Assembly: GCA_963920575.1 (NCBI GenBank)
Contig: OY986973.1
Location: 7,543,054-7,607,053 of the forward strand
Length of the DNA stretch: 64,000 bases
DNA from: Narthecium ossifragum
Taxonomy: Eukaryota > Streptophyta > Magnoliopsida > Dioscoreales > Nartheciaceae
Direction: 5' to 3'
The notes beneath the pieces are model-generated. The model did not search any database. It had not been told where the DNA came from and worked only from the letters and a program-made list of their open reading frames with translations. How positions within the stretch are numbered: position 1 is the first letter of the stretch; each line of letters opens with the position of its first letter. Both the position numbers and the translations under genes were made by a program. Shown in pieces: positions 24,308 to 36,051 of the stretch.

Positions 24308-25530
24308 GGCTTTGCAGTACGTCTTGCCTAGACGTTAAATAAAGCGCTGGGTGGGAGGCAACCCACCAAGGTAACTTGTTTTTAAGTTTCAATTCTTAGT
24401 TTTTATTTTTATGTTTCTCTTTTGTTTTCTTTTAGGTTTTCAGCCACCCTGAGGATCCTTGAGGAGATGTTCGCTACTCTATCAGGTGGCCTCTTTCTTA
24501 TTTACATTATCTTGTCTCCACTTTCTCTGGAAATTTTTGGATGGCCACCTCCTACATATTTTATTGGATAAATGCACACATTGAGGACAATGTGAATTTC
24601 AGGTTGGGGGGTGTAGGCATGCATGACCTTATGCATGTTACCTTATTGAGTTTAATAGTGTTGAATTGATTATGTTACTAGAAATTGTACATGAGCTGAA
24701 ATTTTTATGCTTATTATGCATGTTGCTTTCATATGGATTGACCAATACATTGATTGCATGCGTGATAATCTGAAAGTATAACATCATGTGATCCACACAC
24801 GAACACTTTATGTGCAGCGGTAATTATACTCACTAGAGGAATGAGCATGCTATTGTTAATCTAGACCATGATTTCAGCATTAGCTAGTGTTGAGTATTGC
24901 ATGCAGAAAAAAAAAAAAAAAAAGAGAGAGAAAAAAGTTCTGGAGCTTGATAAAGCTGTGCCTAAACAACTATTAAGTGATCTACTGAGTAACCAGGTAT
25001 TCTTGCCTCAGGAAGCGGGGAGCTCGCGTAAAAAGGTAGAACCACTTATAGCTATAAAAAAAAACTATTAAGTGTTTTGCTAAGTAACCGGGTCTCTGCG
25101 CCTCAAGAAGCGGAGAGTGCTCGCGTAAAAAGGCAAAATGTCTAATAGTTGAAAAGAAAAAAAAAAGAAAAGAAAGAAAGAGCATGCTGTACTTAAAGTG
25201 CGAGGGTTGGATGATTGGTCATGAAGATAGTAGTGTGCTTGGACTAATGGTGGGTAGAAGTTGCTTCTGCACGTAACATTTATTTGTCACGTCACATGTG
25301 TTCTTCTGGATGGTGATTAGCATGTTTGATGTGTAGAAGTTGATTTCATGTGTTGGTAGTATGTGTATGAGTATAAGAAGTTTTCGTACTCTGTACTGTA
25401 TGAAACACTATTGACTTGATAAGGTAGAATTTTTATCAGACATGTCTACATCCTTGAACTGTTGGTGTGATTAATTATATTCTATGCGCTTTGAATTGCT
25501 AGAGACTAGCAATAAGCTGGTTGGGGGGTG
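24308..25530 (+). other. Element 1 3' internal region without env
   Basis: No env-like ORF is seen. Just after pol, AAATAAAGCGCTGGGTGGGAGGCAACCCACC (about 24337-24367) can fold into a GGGTGGG/CCCACC hairpin, a stretch familiar from this position in Athila/Tat elements. A purine run, GGTTGGGGGGTG, appears near 24602 and again directly before the 3' LTR (25519-25530), so there may be an internal and a terminal PPT. Two imperfect copies of a roughly 95-bp unit occupy about 24966-25140. Confidence 0.7.
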
Positions 25531-27132
25531 TGATGAGTGCATGAAAGTGCACTCTAAATAGCCTTATAACCATCTCAATTGCTAGATTATTATCTTTAAT
25601 CAACATCTTTATTCCTATTTTTATATCTATATGTTGCTTCACATAGTTGTTTGGAAAATGCAGAAGAAAGGAGAAAAGAAGCTGAAAAGAGTGCATGGAT
25701 CAACTTTAAAGATTAATCTGTACCTGATCATGAAGAATCATCTTATGTGCCATATATGGTTGGAAAGCTCTTGAAGTCTAGATTCTGGAGAATTTTACGG
25801 TTCGTGATTCCGAGTTTCCTAGAGGAAGTTACGGTAATTTTAGTACCGATGGCGCAGTCTGAATGGCAGCACAGTAAATAAGCTGGAAGTCCGATCGATC
25901 TCTCCATCCCTCCAAAGGGGTCCGATCGATCCGACACCAATGGTCCGATCGATCGGACTCGGGAAAAGCCAAAAACAGCTGATTTTTACTCAACCGATCG
26001 ATCCAACACTCATAGTCCGATCGATCGGATTTGGGAATTAAAGGTTGACAGAACGTATGCTTTTTAGAGTAGCAGAGTTCGATCGATCCGTCCATCGATC
26101 GGACTCAATAATAGCTAGAGAAGATGGATTTTTACGCATCCGATCGATCCAGCGCTTATAGTTCGATCGATCGGGCTCGGGCGAAGCCAGGAATTGATGT
26201 TTTTAATGAGACGGATCGATCCAACACCTAAAGTCCGATCGATCCTACGTTCCCAGTGAATTAAATCAACGGTTTTGATTTAACCCGAGTTTAGGCCTAT
26301 AAATAGGATACTTAGGGTTATCAAAAGGGGACTTTTGGAGGACTTTTTGGCAGCGTTTGGAGGCGAGGAGAAGGGTTCCAGGCTTGGTTTTCTTTTCTTA
26401 TTTCTTCTTTATTTCTTCATTAGTTTTGTTGCCCTCATGGTGAACATGAGTGGCTAGTTTCTTTTCTAAGGTACCGATGTAGCCCTAACTGAATCATTCT
26501 ATGTTATTGGATCATGATTATTTTATCAGTTTATTTTCCTTGTTTCATTCATTATTATAACTGAGATCTTAAATACCTTTATCTGGCCAATAGAAGTATT
26601 ATAGATTGTTGTATGTGAGATTGGGCGAGGGTTCATTCCCTAATCTTGCAGGATCTATGAATGAATGAGTTTATGTCGAGGCCGAGTTCAAGCTAAGAGT
26701 ATTCTTGGTTCATAATTGTTCTTCAGAGCTTAATGGATTCTTGGTTAACACTTAGTTATGGGTTCATTAGCTAGGGTTAATTGAGGGTACTTGGTGAAGA
26801 CCGCGGCCGAACGGATCATCATACTGGAAGAACGAGCCCTTGCAATTAAACTGAGATCTTGATTGATTCAATGGATAGAATGAGGATGTTATGGTGAAAT
26901 CGGAACCTTAGTATTTATCCATCATATTTCCATCGTTTTCTTATTTCGTTATTAGATCTTCTATTCTCAATACCTCATATCTCTTATTTTCCCTTCCTTA
27001 TTTTCTTTCTTTTCTGTTCTTTAGCATTTTACTCTAATAATCTCTACAAATCTCTGTGGGTACGATACTCGTCTTGCTACTATACTGATTGCACCGATTC
27101 GTATACTTGCGAGATATAAAATTTATTCATCA
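25531..27132 (+). repeat. 3' LTR of element 1
   Basis: Partner of 17301-18901, with the same ends, the same GATCGATC cluster (about 25890-26250) and the same TATA box (26298-26305). It is followed directly by the broken pol of element 2. The 5-bp flank GGCAT has no partner, because the left end of the tandem is truncated. Confidence 0.9.
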
Positions 27133-30080
27133 GGCATCTAAAAGTTTCACTACCTCTTTCTTCACCACATCTTTCATGTTAGGAGTAAAGCGGCGTTGCA
27201 TTTCCCTAACAGTTTTAGATTCATCCTTGAGATGAATCTTATGCATGCAAATCGAAGGATCAATACCTTTCAAATCAACCACAAACCAACCTATGGCTTT
27301 CCTATGTTGTTTCAGAACCTCTATAAGTTGACTCTTCTGATCGTTTGAAAGTGAAGAAGAGATGATAACGGGAAGAGAGGAATCTGATCCTAGAAAAATA
27401 TATTTTTACGTTTTAGGCAGTGGTTTTAATTCTAAATCAGGTGGTGCTTCCAATGAAGAAGGTGTATGAGTAGAAGAGAGCGGTGGAAGGAGTTCAACCA
27501 TCCAAGAAACAGTTTCAATCTCCGTTGTATCCAGACCAATTGATCAGCCGTCTGGCCTATCGATCGGTATATCTGAGATGTGTGATTTGATGTCATCTTT
27601 TGATTGTGCAATTTGTAACATAACATCATCATCATTATTAGAGTCATATTCGTGTAAAATATTAGAGAATTTATCAGAAATCATGATATGTGATCTAGTA
27701 TCGATACATTCAGTCAAAGTATCAACATTATAACATTCATCATCATCATGCTCACGCAAACATGCAGTTTTGAAAATATTAAATTTTACATGCATATGTC
27801 CAAACGAAACATCCATAACACCAATTCGATAATTTATATAGGCATTTGCTGTGGCTAAAAAGAGACATCCTAAGATAATAGGTACAATCTTTTTGCAGTG
27901 GACATCAGGCTCCATATCCAAAGCAATAAAGTCAACAAGAAAGAAGAAATTGTTCACCTTAACTAAAATGTCTTCTAATATACCTCTAGAAGTCTTAATG
28001 GATCTATAAGCTAATTGGAGAATTACTGGTTTCTCTTTAAGCTCTCCCATACCCAATTCCATATAAAGGTAATAGGGCATAAGGTTTACACTGCCACCTA
28101 AATCAAGAAGGGCACCATCTATATGATAGTCTCCTATACAATAAGGTATGGTGAGGGTTCCAGGATCTTTCCGTTTGGGCTGTGTATCATGTTTCAGAAT
28201 TGAACTAACCTGCTCGGTGAGAAAAATCTTTTTGGATACTTTGGATTTGGCCTTGCGTTTATGGGTACACATATCCTTAAGAAATTTAGCATAAGAAAGA
28301 ATCTGGCGGATAGCATCAAACAAATGTATGTTTATATTGACTTGTTTAAAAGTCTCAAGGATGTTTTCGGCGGTCTTTCGGGATTTTAAGGTTGAAAAAG
28401 GGTCCTTGAGGGTTGCTGGAAAATGCACTTTTGAAATATATTTAGCTGGGTCAGACTCTCTAGAATCAGTTGGATCATAATCAGGTGGAAGAAGAGGGTC
28501 ATCTCGGGATGGCCGATTGATCATCGAATCAGGCGATCGATCGTCCGAACTGATAGATTCACCAATTTGATTATCTATGGTTTTGCCACTTCTAAGGGTC
28601 ATAACAGCTTTTGCAATCTCAAAGTTCTGACCTTCTACATAATGTTGACATCTAGGATTGGTCACAGGTTGACTTGGAAAGTGACCTACCTCTCTCTTGG
28701 CTACCGTGTTAGCTAGTTGCCAACTTGAGTCTCAAGTTTAGCAATGGATTGGGTATTAGAGTCACACTGGTTCTCTATTCTAGACACGTAATTTTGCATT
28801 TTAGAAATTTTAATTGTCATGATTCCACTAAGATTTTCATTCATGACAGCCATGGCTGAAAGAAGAGAGCTCAATGTGGGTTCAGAATTGGTTTGGCTTG
28901 GAGGGGCTGATGGTGATTGTGGAGGGCACTCAGGGTTTAGATTTTTAGAATGTTTAGGTGGGTTCTTAAAAGTAGAAGTGTTAGCTGTATTGCTTTGTCC
29001 TTGGAAGTTACTTGATTGTTGTGGCTTCCAACTAAAATTAGGATGATTTCTCAAACCTGGATTATAGGTATTAGAATAAGGGTTATTTTGATGTTTGGAA
29101 AAACCAAAAGTTGCATTAGCTTGTTCCTAAACAAAGTCAGGAAAATTGGAAGCCAAGTGACAATCAGAGATATGATGATTAGAGCTAAGACAAAGGGGAC
29201 AGGTCTCAGAAGACGTGTGAGGCAATTGTTGAGCATGAGACTGACCTATTTTCAACTGGTTTAAATCTTTAGTGAGGATGGCTACTTGTGCGGAGAGACT
29301 TTGGAATTCAAAAATTTCATGAATTCCCCAAGAATTACGAACAGTGGTAGACAGACTCCTAAAAATCGAGGCATTGTGTTGTGAATTTTCAGGAAGGTTA
29401 TCATACATTTCCCAAAGAGCAGTCCATGGCTTATTAAGAACAACACCCCCGCAGCATGCTTCAACCATCGTCCTATAACGATCATGAAGACATTTATAAA
29501 ATGAATGGGCTAACTGTCACTCAGGTACCTCATAATGGGGACACTCTCTAAGAAGATCCTTAAATCTTTCCCAAGTTTCATGAAGCATCTCATCTTCATT
29601 TTTCTTAAAGGAGATAATCATGGTACGCTAATTTTGAGTTTTAATGATAGCGAAATATTTTTTAAGGAAAGCATCATAAAGTTGGTCCCATGTTGAAATC
29701 GAATTTGGAGCTAAGGTTTGAAGCCAATGTTTAGCCTTCTCTTTCGAAGAAAAAGGCAAAAGCTTGAGTCTAAAGGCATCATCATTAAAATGCTGAAATT
29801 TGAATATGAAAAGGATTTCAAGGAAGCTAACAATGTATCCATATGGATCCTCATTCTCACGCCCAGAGAAAGAAGGTAGAGCTATAATCCAGTTAGGCTT
29901 AATCTCATAATGTATAGCATTAATGGTAGGTGGGTTGATACAAGAAGCATAGATGTAAGGCCCAGGCAGGAAGTGATTCCTAATTAGGACTTCTCTATTA
30001 TTGTTATTATTACCACCCCTACCCATATTCGCATTAAGGTCAATGACATGTCCCTCGTTTTCAGCCATTAGAGATTGCAA
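27133..30080 (-). pseudogene. Element 2 gag and protease, broken, pol truncated
   Basis: On the minus strand from 30080: a gag N-terminus with ENEGHVIDLN and the gag domain (KEKAKHWLQTLAPNSISTWD, about 29750-29690), cut by a stop near 29628. After frame changes come CPLCLSSNHHISDCHL (zinc-knuckle-like, about 29195-29148) and RNHPNFSW. The protease frame 28665-27544 contains LDLGGSVNLMPY (about 28110) and ILGCLF. Toward 27133 the reading reaches the start of the RT region (AIGWFVVDLKGIDPS, then MKDVVKKEVVKLL) and stops at the junction with element 1. It is an Athila-type polyprotein, clearly older and more damaged than that of element 1. Confidence 0.88.
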
Positions 30081-30710
30081 GTTATTTAAGGCTTCCTGTT
30101 AATTACTTAAAGATTTATGTCCTAAGGTTCTAGCTGTTCGAAGTGTGGCTTCTATTTTTTGATCCAAAGATTCCAGCGGGTTATTTAGGGATCGTCTGCC
30201 TTGCATGCAAGATCACAGCAAAAAGAGAAAAAGAAAACAGAATATTCGAAGGACATGACAAAATCCGGAAAAAAAATGATTGAAACGAAACGTTTTGAAG
30301 CATGAAAACTAACCTATCTACGCCCGCGGTCGATCTCACGGTCAATTCGACGGTCGACCGTGGGACTGTGCAACCTTACTTAGAGAAGTGACGGTCGATC
30401 CTCGTATCGACCCTCAGAAGTTGTTTTCTTGACAGAGGTTCACGGTCGACCGTGGATATCGTAGAGCACGACAATCGATCCGACGGACGATGTCATGGTC
30501 GACCGTCAGTATGCTTCAAAGTAAAATCTGTTCCACTGCTACAAAAATTCCAGAAAATTGTCAGTCAAATCCTTAAAAAAATGTAAAATAAAAATAAAAA
30601 TAAAAATAGAGAAAGATAAAAATCTAACTATGCCAGAAAAAGAGTGAAGAGAAAATTAAATCGATACTCCTTAAAAATCAGAAAATTTCTCCGGCAACGA
30701 CACCAAAAAT
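30081..30710 (-). other. Element 2 leader with PBS and CGGTCGACCG motifs
   Basis: On the minus strand the PBS-like TGGTGTCGTTGCCGGAG (complement near 30689-30705) follows the 5' LTR. Between about 30510 and 30325 lies a run of ACGGTCGACCGTGG-type palindromes. These include GATCCGACGGACGATG and TTTTCTTGACAGAG (both as read on the plus strand), which also occur in the Sirevirus LTR at 6820-6850 and 6728-6745. No ORF is seen here. Confidence 0.7.
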
Positions 30711-32114
30711 TGATCGCTTGCAAACGATGTCGTTAAGTCATACGCAAAATGCAATTTAGAACTATATAAACCTTTCTTTCAACACTAAATTAATAAGATA
30801 GGAGAATGGTAAAATACATGGTCGGTGCTCAAGGAAAACTTTGACTAATAAGGAAAAATCAGAATTAAATCTCGAAACTCTAATCCTAAAGCGAAGAAGG
30901 ATTGATTTGGGTTTTAGAAACTTATTAAATGAAACTAATTAAGAAAGCGATGTAAAAAGATTGAAATATATTAATGAGAGAAAAACCTAGGGATTACTCA
31001 ATTCACTTTAGTTTCACTTCCTGTATTCTCTAGTTATCCTCGTATTTTCTTATCTAGACATTATAGATTCATAGCTTCTTAAGCTTATATGAATCCCTAA
31101 AAGAACGTATGTGTTTTCCAAAGGCATATTTTATCTTCGATTAACATAGATTGTCATCACTAAGTATAAAATATCTCATCGGTTATTTACAAACAACATC
31201 AAAACTATCTTATAGATCTCTACTATCAATCACCGAAATCAGGTATGCCTCGGTATACGTCAAGGAAATCTGTTCCCTCAACTCTATTAACAATAAATAC
31301 ATATCTATAAGATTATGTGTACAAAAAATTCAAGTACCAAACTAGAAAATACAAAGAAGTTACACTAAAGCTTCATGAGATCCCTAAGTAAAGGAACTAA
31401 CCACTCATCTTGGTGATGTAAGCCATAGATTTGATGAAGAACAATCGGGATCCACACACTAATTCCTCCGTTTTCAGAAACCTTAATCCACTCTTTTCTC
31501 TCTATCGGGGCCTCTAATTTTCGGCCAGCAAATACCATTTTATAAGCTAACTCCCGGAATTAGGGTTTTGGACTAAGTTGGACTTCTACTACAACTCGAA
31601 TCCCCTGAATTAATCCCTGACAGCCTTTTCTGGTCGCAACTGGGTCCAATTAAGCCGGAATTTGAAAACGTACTCAACACGAACGATGTAGATTCAGATG
31701 TTATGTCATATTCCGAATATTTAATAATATTCGGACTAATCTGGAATATTTGACGAATATTCTCCTGAACGTTGAAGGACCAGTTTTCAGCATCTGTATA
31801 TCTTCATAGTCTTCAAAACTGGTATTAATCTGTTAGAAATCTCGCAAAGTGTCTAATATGAAAGTTGTACATCCTGATATTTTCTAGAAGTCCTCAAATT
31901 TTCAGGAATTTTGGATTTATCTGGAGATTTTGGCGAATTCTTTTCAAAATGACAGCAGAGCGGCGTAGTTTCAACATATTAGTTTTTTTTCTGTATTTTC
32001 TAACTTGAATCATCATTAAACCTGAAATCAACTAACAAACTATCAAATACAAACACTCTCGGGCTAACAAAGGTAAATTAATGGGTTTACTTATAAATAT
32101 TTAGTGACTCATCA
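30711..32114 (-). repeat. 5' LTR of Athila-like element 2
   Basis: Pairs with 14154-15580. On the minus strand it begins TGATGAGTCACTAAATATT and ends GCAAGCGATCA before the PBS. The same LTR type occurs alone at 57221-58654 and, more distantly, at 58962-61380. Confidence 0.88.
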
Positions 32115-33037
32115 TAGGCTCTAAGCCACATGTGGACGAGCCAAAGAGGCCCAAAACCTATTAAGTTACTACCCTCTTTCAATTGATCAAGGGCTAGATA
32201 CATGCCTTGGTAAATGGCCGACAAAATGAAACAAGAAAAAGAGAGAACTTGTTTTCCACCGGCGAGTTCTTGGGCGAGTTGAATATAGCCCTTCACAGGT
32301 TTCTTAGCCGGGAGGCAAAGGACGAATTTACAAAGCAAATAGTAAATGAACGCTAATCGTTCACGGGAGTTTGGAGGACTATCGGTCTCGGATAACGTGA
32401 CATAAGTATTAATAAAGAGTCTATAATTCTTATTAGCCTCAAAGACTGTTTCACGGCCAGGTAGTTCCATATTGGCCGATATAAGAGATCCAAGAGGAGA
32501 GAGACCGGTTAAGAGAGATATGTCCAGCAAGATAATGGTAAGTGTACCAAAAGGGAAAACAAAATTGTTGTACTATGTAGACCAAAAGAGGAGCGACAAG
32601 ATAAGTAAGTTGGGTTCTTGGTGAGGGATTCTAGTACTTAAGTCCAGGAAGTCTAAGATGCCAGCATCAGAAAAAAAATTCTTAAACTCAGGATGGTTAA
32701 TCATCCTATTATGTCATTCAATGAATTTGTCATCAGTCAAAGGCTAAAAGGTGATGGGATTCTTTGAAGAAAGGGAAGACAAATTAAGGTTTTGAAAAAG
32801 AGGCAAATCACCAGAAAGGGCGAATGAATGCACAAAAGGCATGGCCTCAGGGCCAAGAGAAGGAATGCTTTCAGGGACAAAGCAAGAACCCAATATAAAC
32901 AATTTAGAATTATGATGACCTTCCCGGACTAGATAGGCGCTTCGTATCTCATCCGCCTTCATGCTCTCATTAAACTCCCCAATGGCAGAATTCACTTCTT
33001 TCTGCATGTCATCATCGGCTTTGATCATGAGACCCAT
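32115..33037 (-). pseudogene. PMD gene, N-terminal part
   Basis: The ATG at 33037 opens a frame beginning MGLMIKADDDMQKEV that runs to a TAG near 32744. After further stops it continues as FVFPFGTLTI and LLDISLLTGLSPLGS, the start of the plant mobile domain, then GRERLAFIYYLL-like sequence (seen as SRERLAFIYYLLCKFVLCLP) and GPLWLVHMWLRAY. The frame is cut at 32115 by element 2. PMD proteins (MAIN/MAIL1 family) include host silencing and genome-integrity factors, and the domain is also carried by transposable elements. Because this copy is antisense to and adjacent to an LTR with its PPT, I favour an element-borne copy. In-frame stops mark it as a pseudogene. Confidence 0.7.
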
Positions 33038-33381
33038 GATGATGAATGAGAAGTAGGCACCAGAGTTAAGAAGAAGAAAACAAGGTGCCGTCGTAGTGGT
33101 AGGTGAAAGGGAAATAAAACCCTAGGAGACCGGAAGAAGACGACAAACAGAAAAAGTTCTTTCTCAGCCGAGGTAAGCGGTTTCAATAAAGAATAAAAGA
33201 CTTTTTGTCATCACATTAAATGCCAGATCCAAAAGATTTGGATAGAGAGAGGAAACGGCGCCGGTATTCAACTTCCTAGATGTGTGATATGATTACGTTT
33301 GAAAGCAAAACGATCAAATCCCATCTGATGTGGTCACCTCGTCATTAAAAGTATTCCTCGATTACTGTATAGGGGGCAAAA
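33038..33381 (+). other. Spacer between PMD start and LTR, with polypurine tract
   Basis: Only about 340 bp separate the PMD start codon from the LTR. On the minus strand this stretch would hold the PMD leader, pyrimidine-rich near 33090-33170. On the plus strand it ends in TATAGGGGGCAAAA, the presumed polypurine tract of the carrier element. Confidence 0.5.
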
Positions 33382-33646
33382 TGTTAGCCAAACTAATGGC
33401 TAAACAATTAATGACGGACACTTAAGCAAAATAGCAATGACCGATGACCGATAAGTACATGGTTTAATCGTCCAGATGCAAACCATCGGCCAAATGGGTA
33501 ATCATATGTTGATGTATAGGGACGGAGCATCGTTCATAAGCCATGAAACGAAATCATCGGCCAAAGATAAGTATGAAGCAGGCAAAGGAAGATGATCGAC
33601 CAAAGGTCATGACAAAGCAAAGCAAACCAGTTAAAGCTATCGGCCA

Positions 33647-36051
33647 TGTGAGGACCTGTCCCTCTACTCGATGATCGATCAAAGGCTGGGTCGGGCCCGT
33701 GGCTCATTTGTTTTGTTTCGCGTCGAGCGCGCGATCCGGAGGATTGCTTTGTTTCTTCGACCGCAAGGGCAATTTGGTAAATTGTGTCTCGTTGGTTTAT
33801 TTTACACCCGCGTGTGCACACACTGACCATGTTTGTGTTAGTGTCTGATTAGAATGGTTAGATGGACCCGGGATCAAAAGATCCGGTCTTGGGCTTGTGT
33901 TTTAGCCCAAGTCTAGCTTTCTGCACCTAAAGGATCAATCATTCCTTGCGAGAAGATCGATCATTTAGTGCCAGAAAGTCAAGACGCGATCGTCATGAAG
34001 GATCGATCATTCATAAGTCGGTTCGTTTGACTATAAAGCGGACGTGACCTTCTTCCATGAATCCTTTTGAAATCCGTCGTTCTTGAGCTCAAATCTGGCC
34101 GGATTTTGGAGCGATTGAGGACGATCCAAGGCTTAGTGGCTGGGATTGAAGCAGCTCTTGGCTAAGTAGGGATTCCTACCTACTTGTTTTTCCGGTTTTG
34201 TGAGATTTGAGTGGTTTGTGTTTTGTTTTGCTTATATCGCGTTATATAGTTGATGGTTTTTAGCATGCTTATCGGTTTTGGACTCGTGGTCCTTTGTACT
34301 ACCAGATACTAAGGTTTTGTGGGATTTGGAGTTTTCTGATGGTATTTCTCGCCGTCCGGTCGACGGAGAACCCATCAGGATCGATCCTTTGCGAGGAAGG
34401 ATCGATCCCTCTGGGTTGGTCATGCTTAGCCCGAGAAGGATCGATCATCTGGTTGGAGATGATCGATCATGTGCCTTGGCTGGCATGGCGATTCGTTGGT
34501 CACGAAGGTGATCGATCTTCCTGGAGGGAAGATCGATCCTTTGGCTTGGTGATCGATCTTCTTGGAGGGAGGATCGATCCTTTGTAGCGTGACAAGGGCT
34601 GAATCTTCCCATCTATGTGGGAGATCGATCCCTCGTGTGACAGGGAAGGGTTTTCAATGATTTTTGCCCACAGGGCTTTATATGTACAATTTTCTTACAG
34701 CTTTATAATTTGTACATACTCTTAAGCATGTTAGCCCCATATTAGGGGTAGTGGTGAACCAGGAGAGTGATGACTCCTGGGAAGTTTTGAATAAGTGGGC
34801 GAGTGGCCCTACTGCTTTCCCTAGCCTTGCATGTCGGCGTGCGCCGAGGGTTTTATCTGTGTAGTGTCTTTTGTTGTTTGCAGGGCTGCTTCCCGATGCA
34901 GGTTGCTGGTGAATTGCCTGTCAGTTAGTGGTGGTACCACTGCAGCAATTCTTGATCTTAAATATGTGTTTACCACCCCGGGCCGGTAGAGTGCCGAGCC
35001 CAGACCTTGTTTATGGTATCATCACATATACTACATGCTTTATCTGTGTTTTATGCATATGTTCATCGCATGCATCTGATTCTGCATTAGTTGCATAAGG
35101 TTAGGGCGTGGGTGATCTGTGGGTCGCCGTCCCGAGGCTTGGAAGCTCGGATTTAGCCCTAGGACCAGAGTCGGGCAGTTTGGACCAGTTAGAATGGTGG
35201 TGTACGATCGATTTCAATGATAGGCCTAGATGACTTGTACACCTGTTGTTTGATGATTGTTAGAGGTCGTGTCGGCCTCGAGCCAGACGTTGAGGGAGCT
35301 ACCGGTGTCGGTTCGTGTTCTTTGGGGCTGAGGGGGCTAATACCGGCCCAGGCAGTGTCTGTTCCTGCACGCGGAGGCGACCAGTATGGGCCCAGTCCAT
35401 TTTGGGTGACCATAGCTGGAACCCCGCAACAGTGGCGACCAGTGTGGGCCCAGTCCGTTTTGGGTGACCACAGCTGGAACCCTGCGACACTAGGTGTATC
35501 CAGGATATACCCAATCCATTCGGGTGACCATGGCTGGATATGCCTAGGGACACCGATGAATGGTTATGGGACCCTTGCAGCACACCTGAGTCTAGATTGG
35601 GGGTGATACTGTTTTATTTCCCTCTTCCTTCTGTGTGTCATAGTGTAGTTTCCCTGCTGAGCTTAGTGCTCACTACTATCCGTGTTGTGTTTTGCAGGTG
35701 CAAGCGTTAGCTCCTCTTTGGTGGCCCCGACCGGGCAGTTGGTCGGCGGTGCAGCGTCGCCTGGCGGAGTCTGAGTAGTGGTGATTCATTACAGCTTTGA
35801 ACCCTTTGTTAGCTAGTCTCCTACGGGAGTATATAATGTTGTATTTGAATCTTCCCCTTTTCGAGGATTTGTATATTAAATTTGGGTTTGTAATCTGTGA
35901 TTTGAGGTTCTGTTAATTGAGGGTGGTTTGCTGAATTACTTAGGGAGACCAATAGGGTAGGGGGAACCCTCGCCAAAAAAATTTCCGCGGTTGTTAGGTT
36001 CCGGTTCACGTCGCCCGACCCGGTTGAACTTTTGCGGGTCGGGGCGCGACA
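33647..36051 (+). mobile_element. Solo LTR (copy B), 2405 bp, TSD GGCCA
   Basis: Starts TGTGAGGACC and ends GGCGCGACA. GGCCA is duplicated exactly at 33642-33646 and 36052-36056. It has no internal region, which makes it a solo LTR left by LTR-LTR recombination. GATCGATC motifs lie at about 33925-34020 and 34375-34640, with a TATA box (TATAAAG, 34032-34038) between them. It is homologous in reverse to copies A and C. Confidence 0.9.
35376..35491. repeat. 58-bp tandem repeat inside solo LTR copy B
   Basis: Two adjacent units starting GGCGACCAGT with the shared core GGGCCCAGTCC, offset 58 bp, followed by a decayed third unit to about 35555. It is not seen in copies A or C at this position, so it looks like a local expansion. 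Confidence 0.6.

Larger units (their letters stand above)
16521..27132 (+). mobile_element. Young Athila-like gypsy element (element 1) in tandem arrangement
   Basis: The order is: internal 3' tail (16521-17300), LTR (17301-18901), PBS and gag-pol, internal 3' tail (24308-25530), LTR (25531-27132). The first tail is a copy of the second, so the left LTR is preceded by the end of another copy. This is a tandem array truncated on the left. The two LTRs look about 99% identical by eye (roughly 16 differences counted in 1.6 kb), so the insertion is recent. Coding is nearly intact, with one frameshift and one stop. It is nested inside element 2. Confidence 0.88.
14154..32114 (-). mobile_element. 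Athila-like Ty3/gypsy element (element 2), TSD TAGGC
   Basis: Two LTRs (30711-32114 and 14154-15580) with TGATGA/TCATCA-type ends flank the element. The 5-bp duplication TAGGC is perfect (14149-14153 and 32115-32119). On the minus strand a PBS-like TGGTGTCGTTGCCGGAG lies next to the right LTR, followed by a leader, gag and protease. The pol reading stops at 27133, in the segment before the RT core, where element 1 begins. The rest of pol is absent: only about 940 bp of 3' internal sequence remains at 15581-16520. Element 2 is therefore both interrupted and deleted. It sits inside the PMD gene. Confidence 0.9.
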
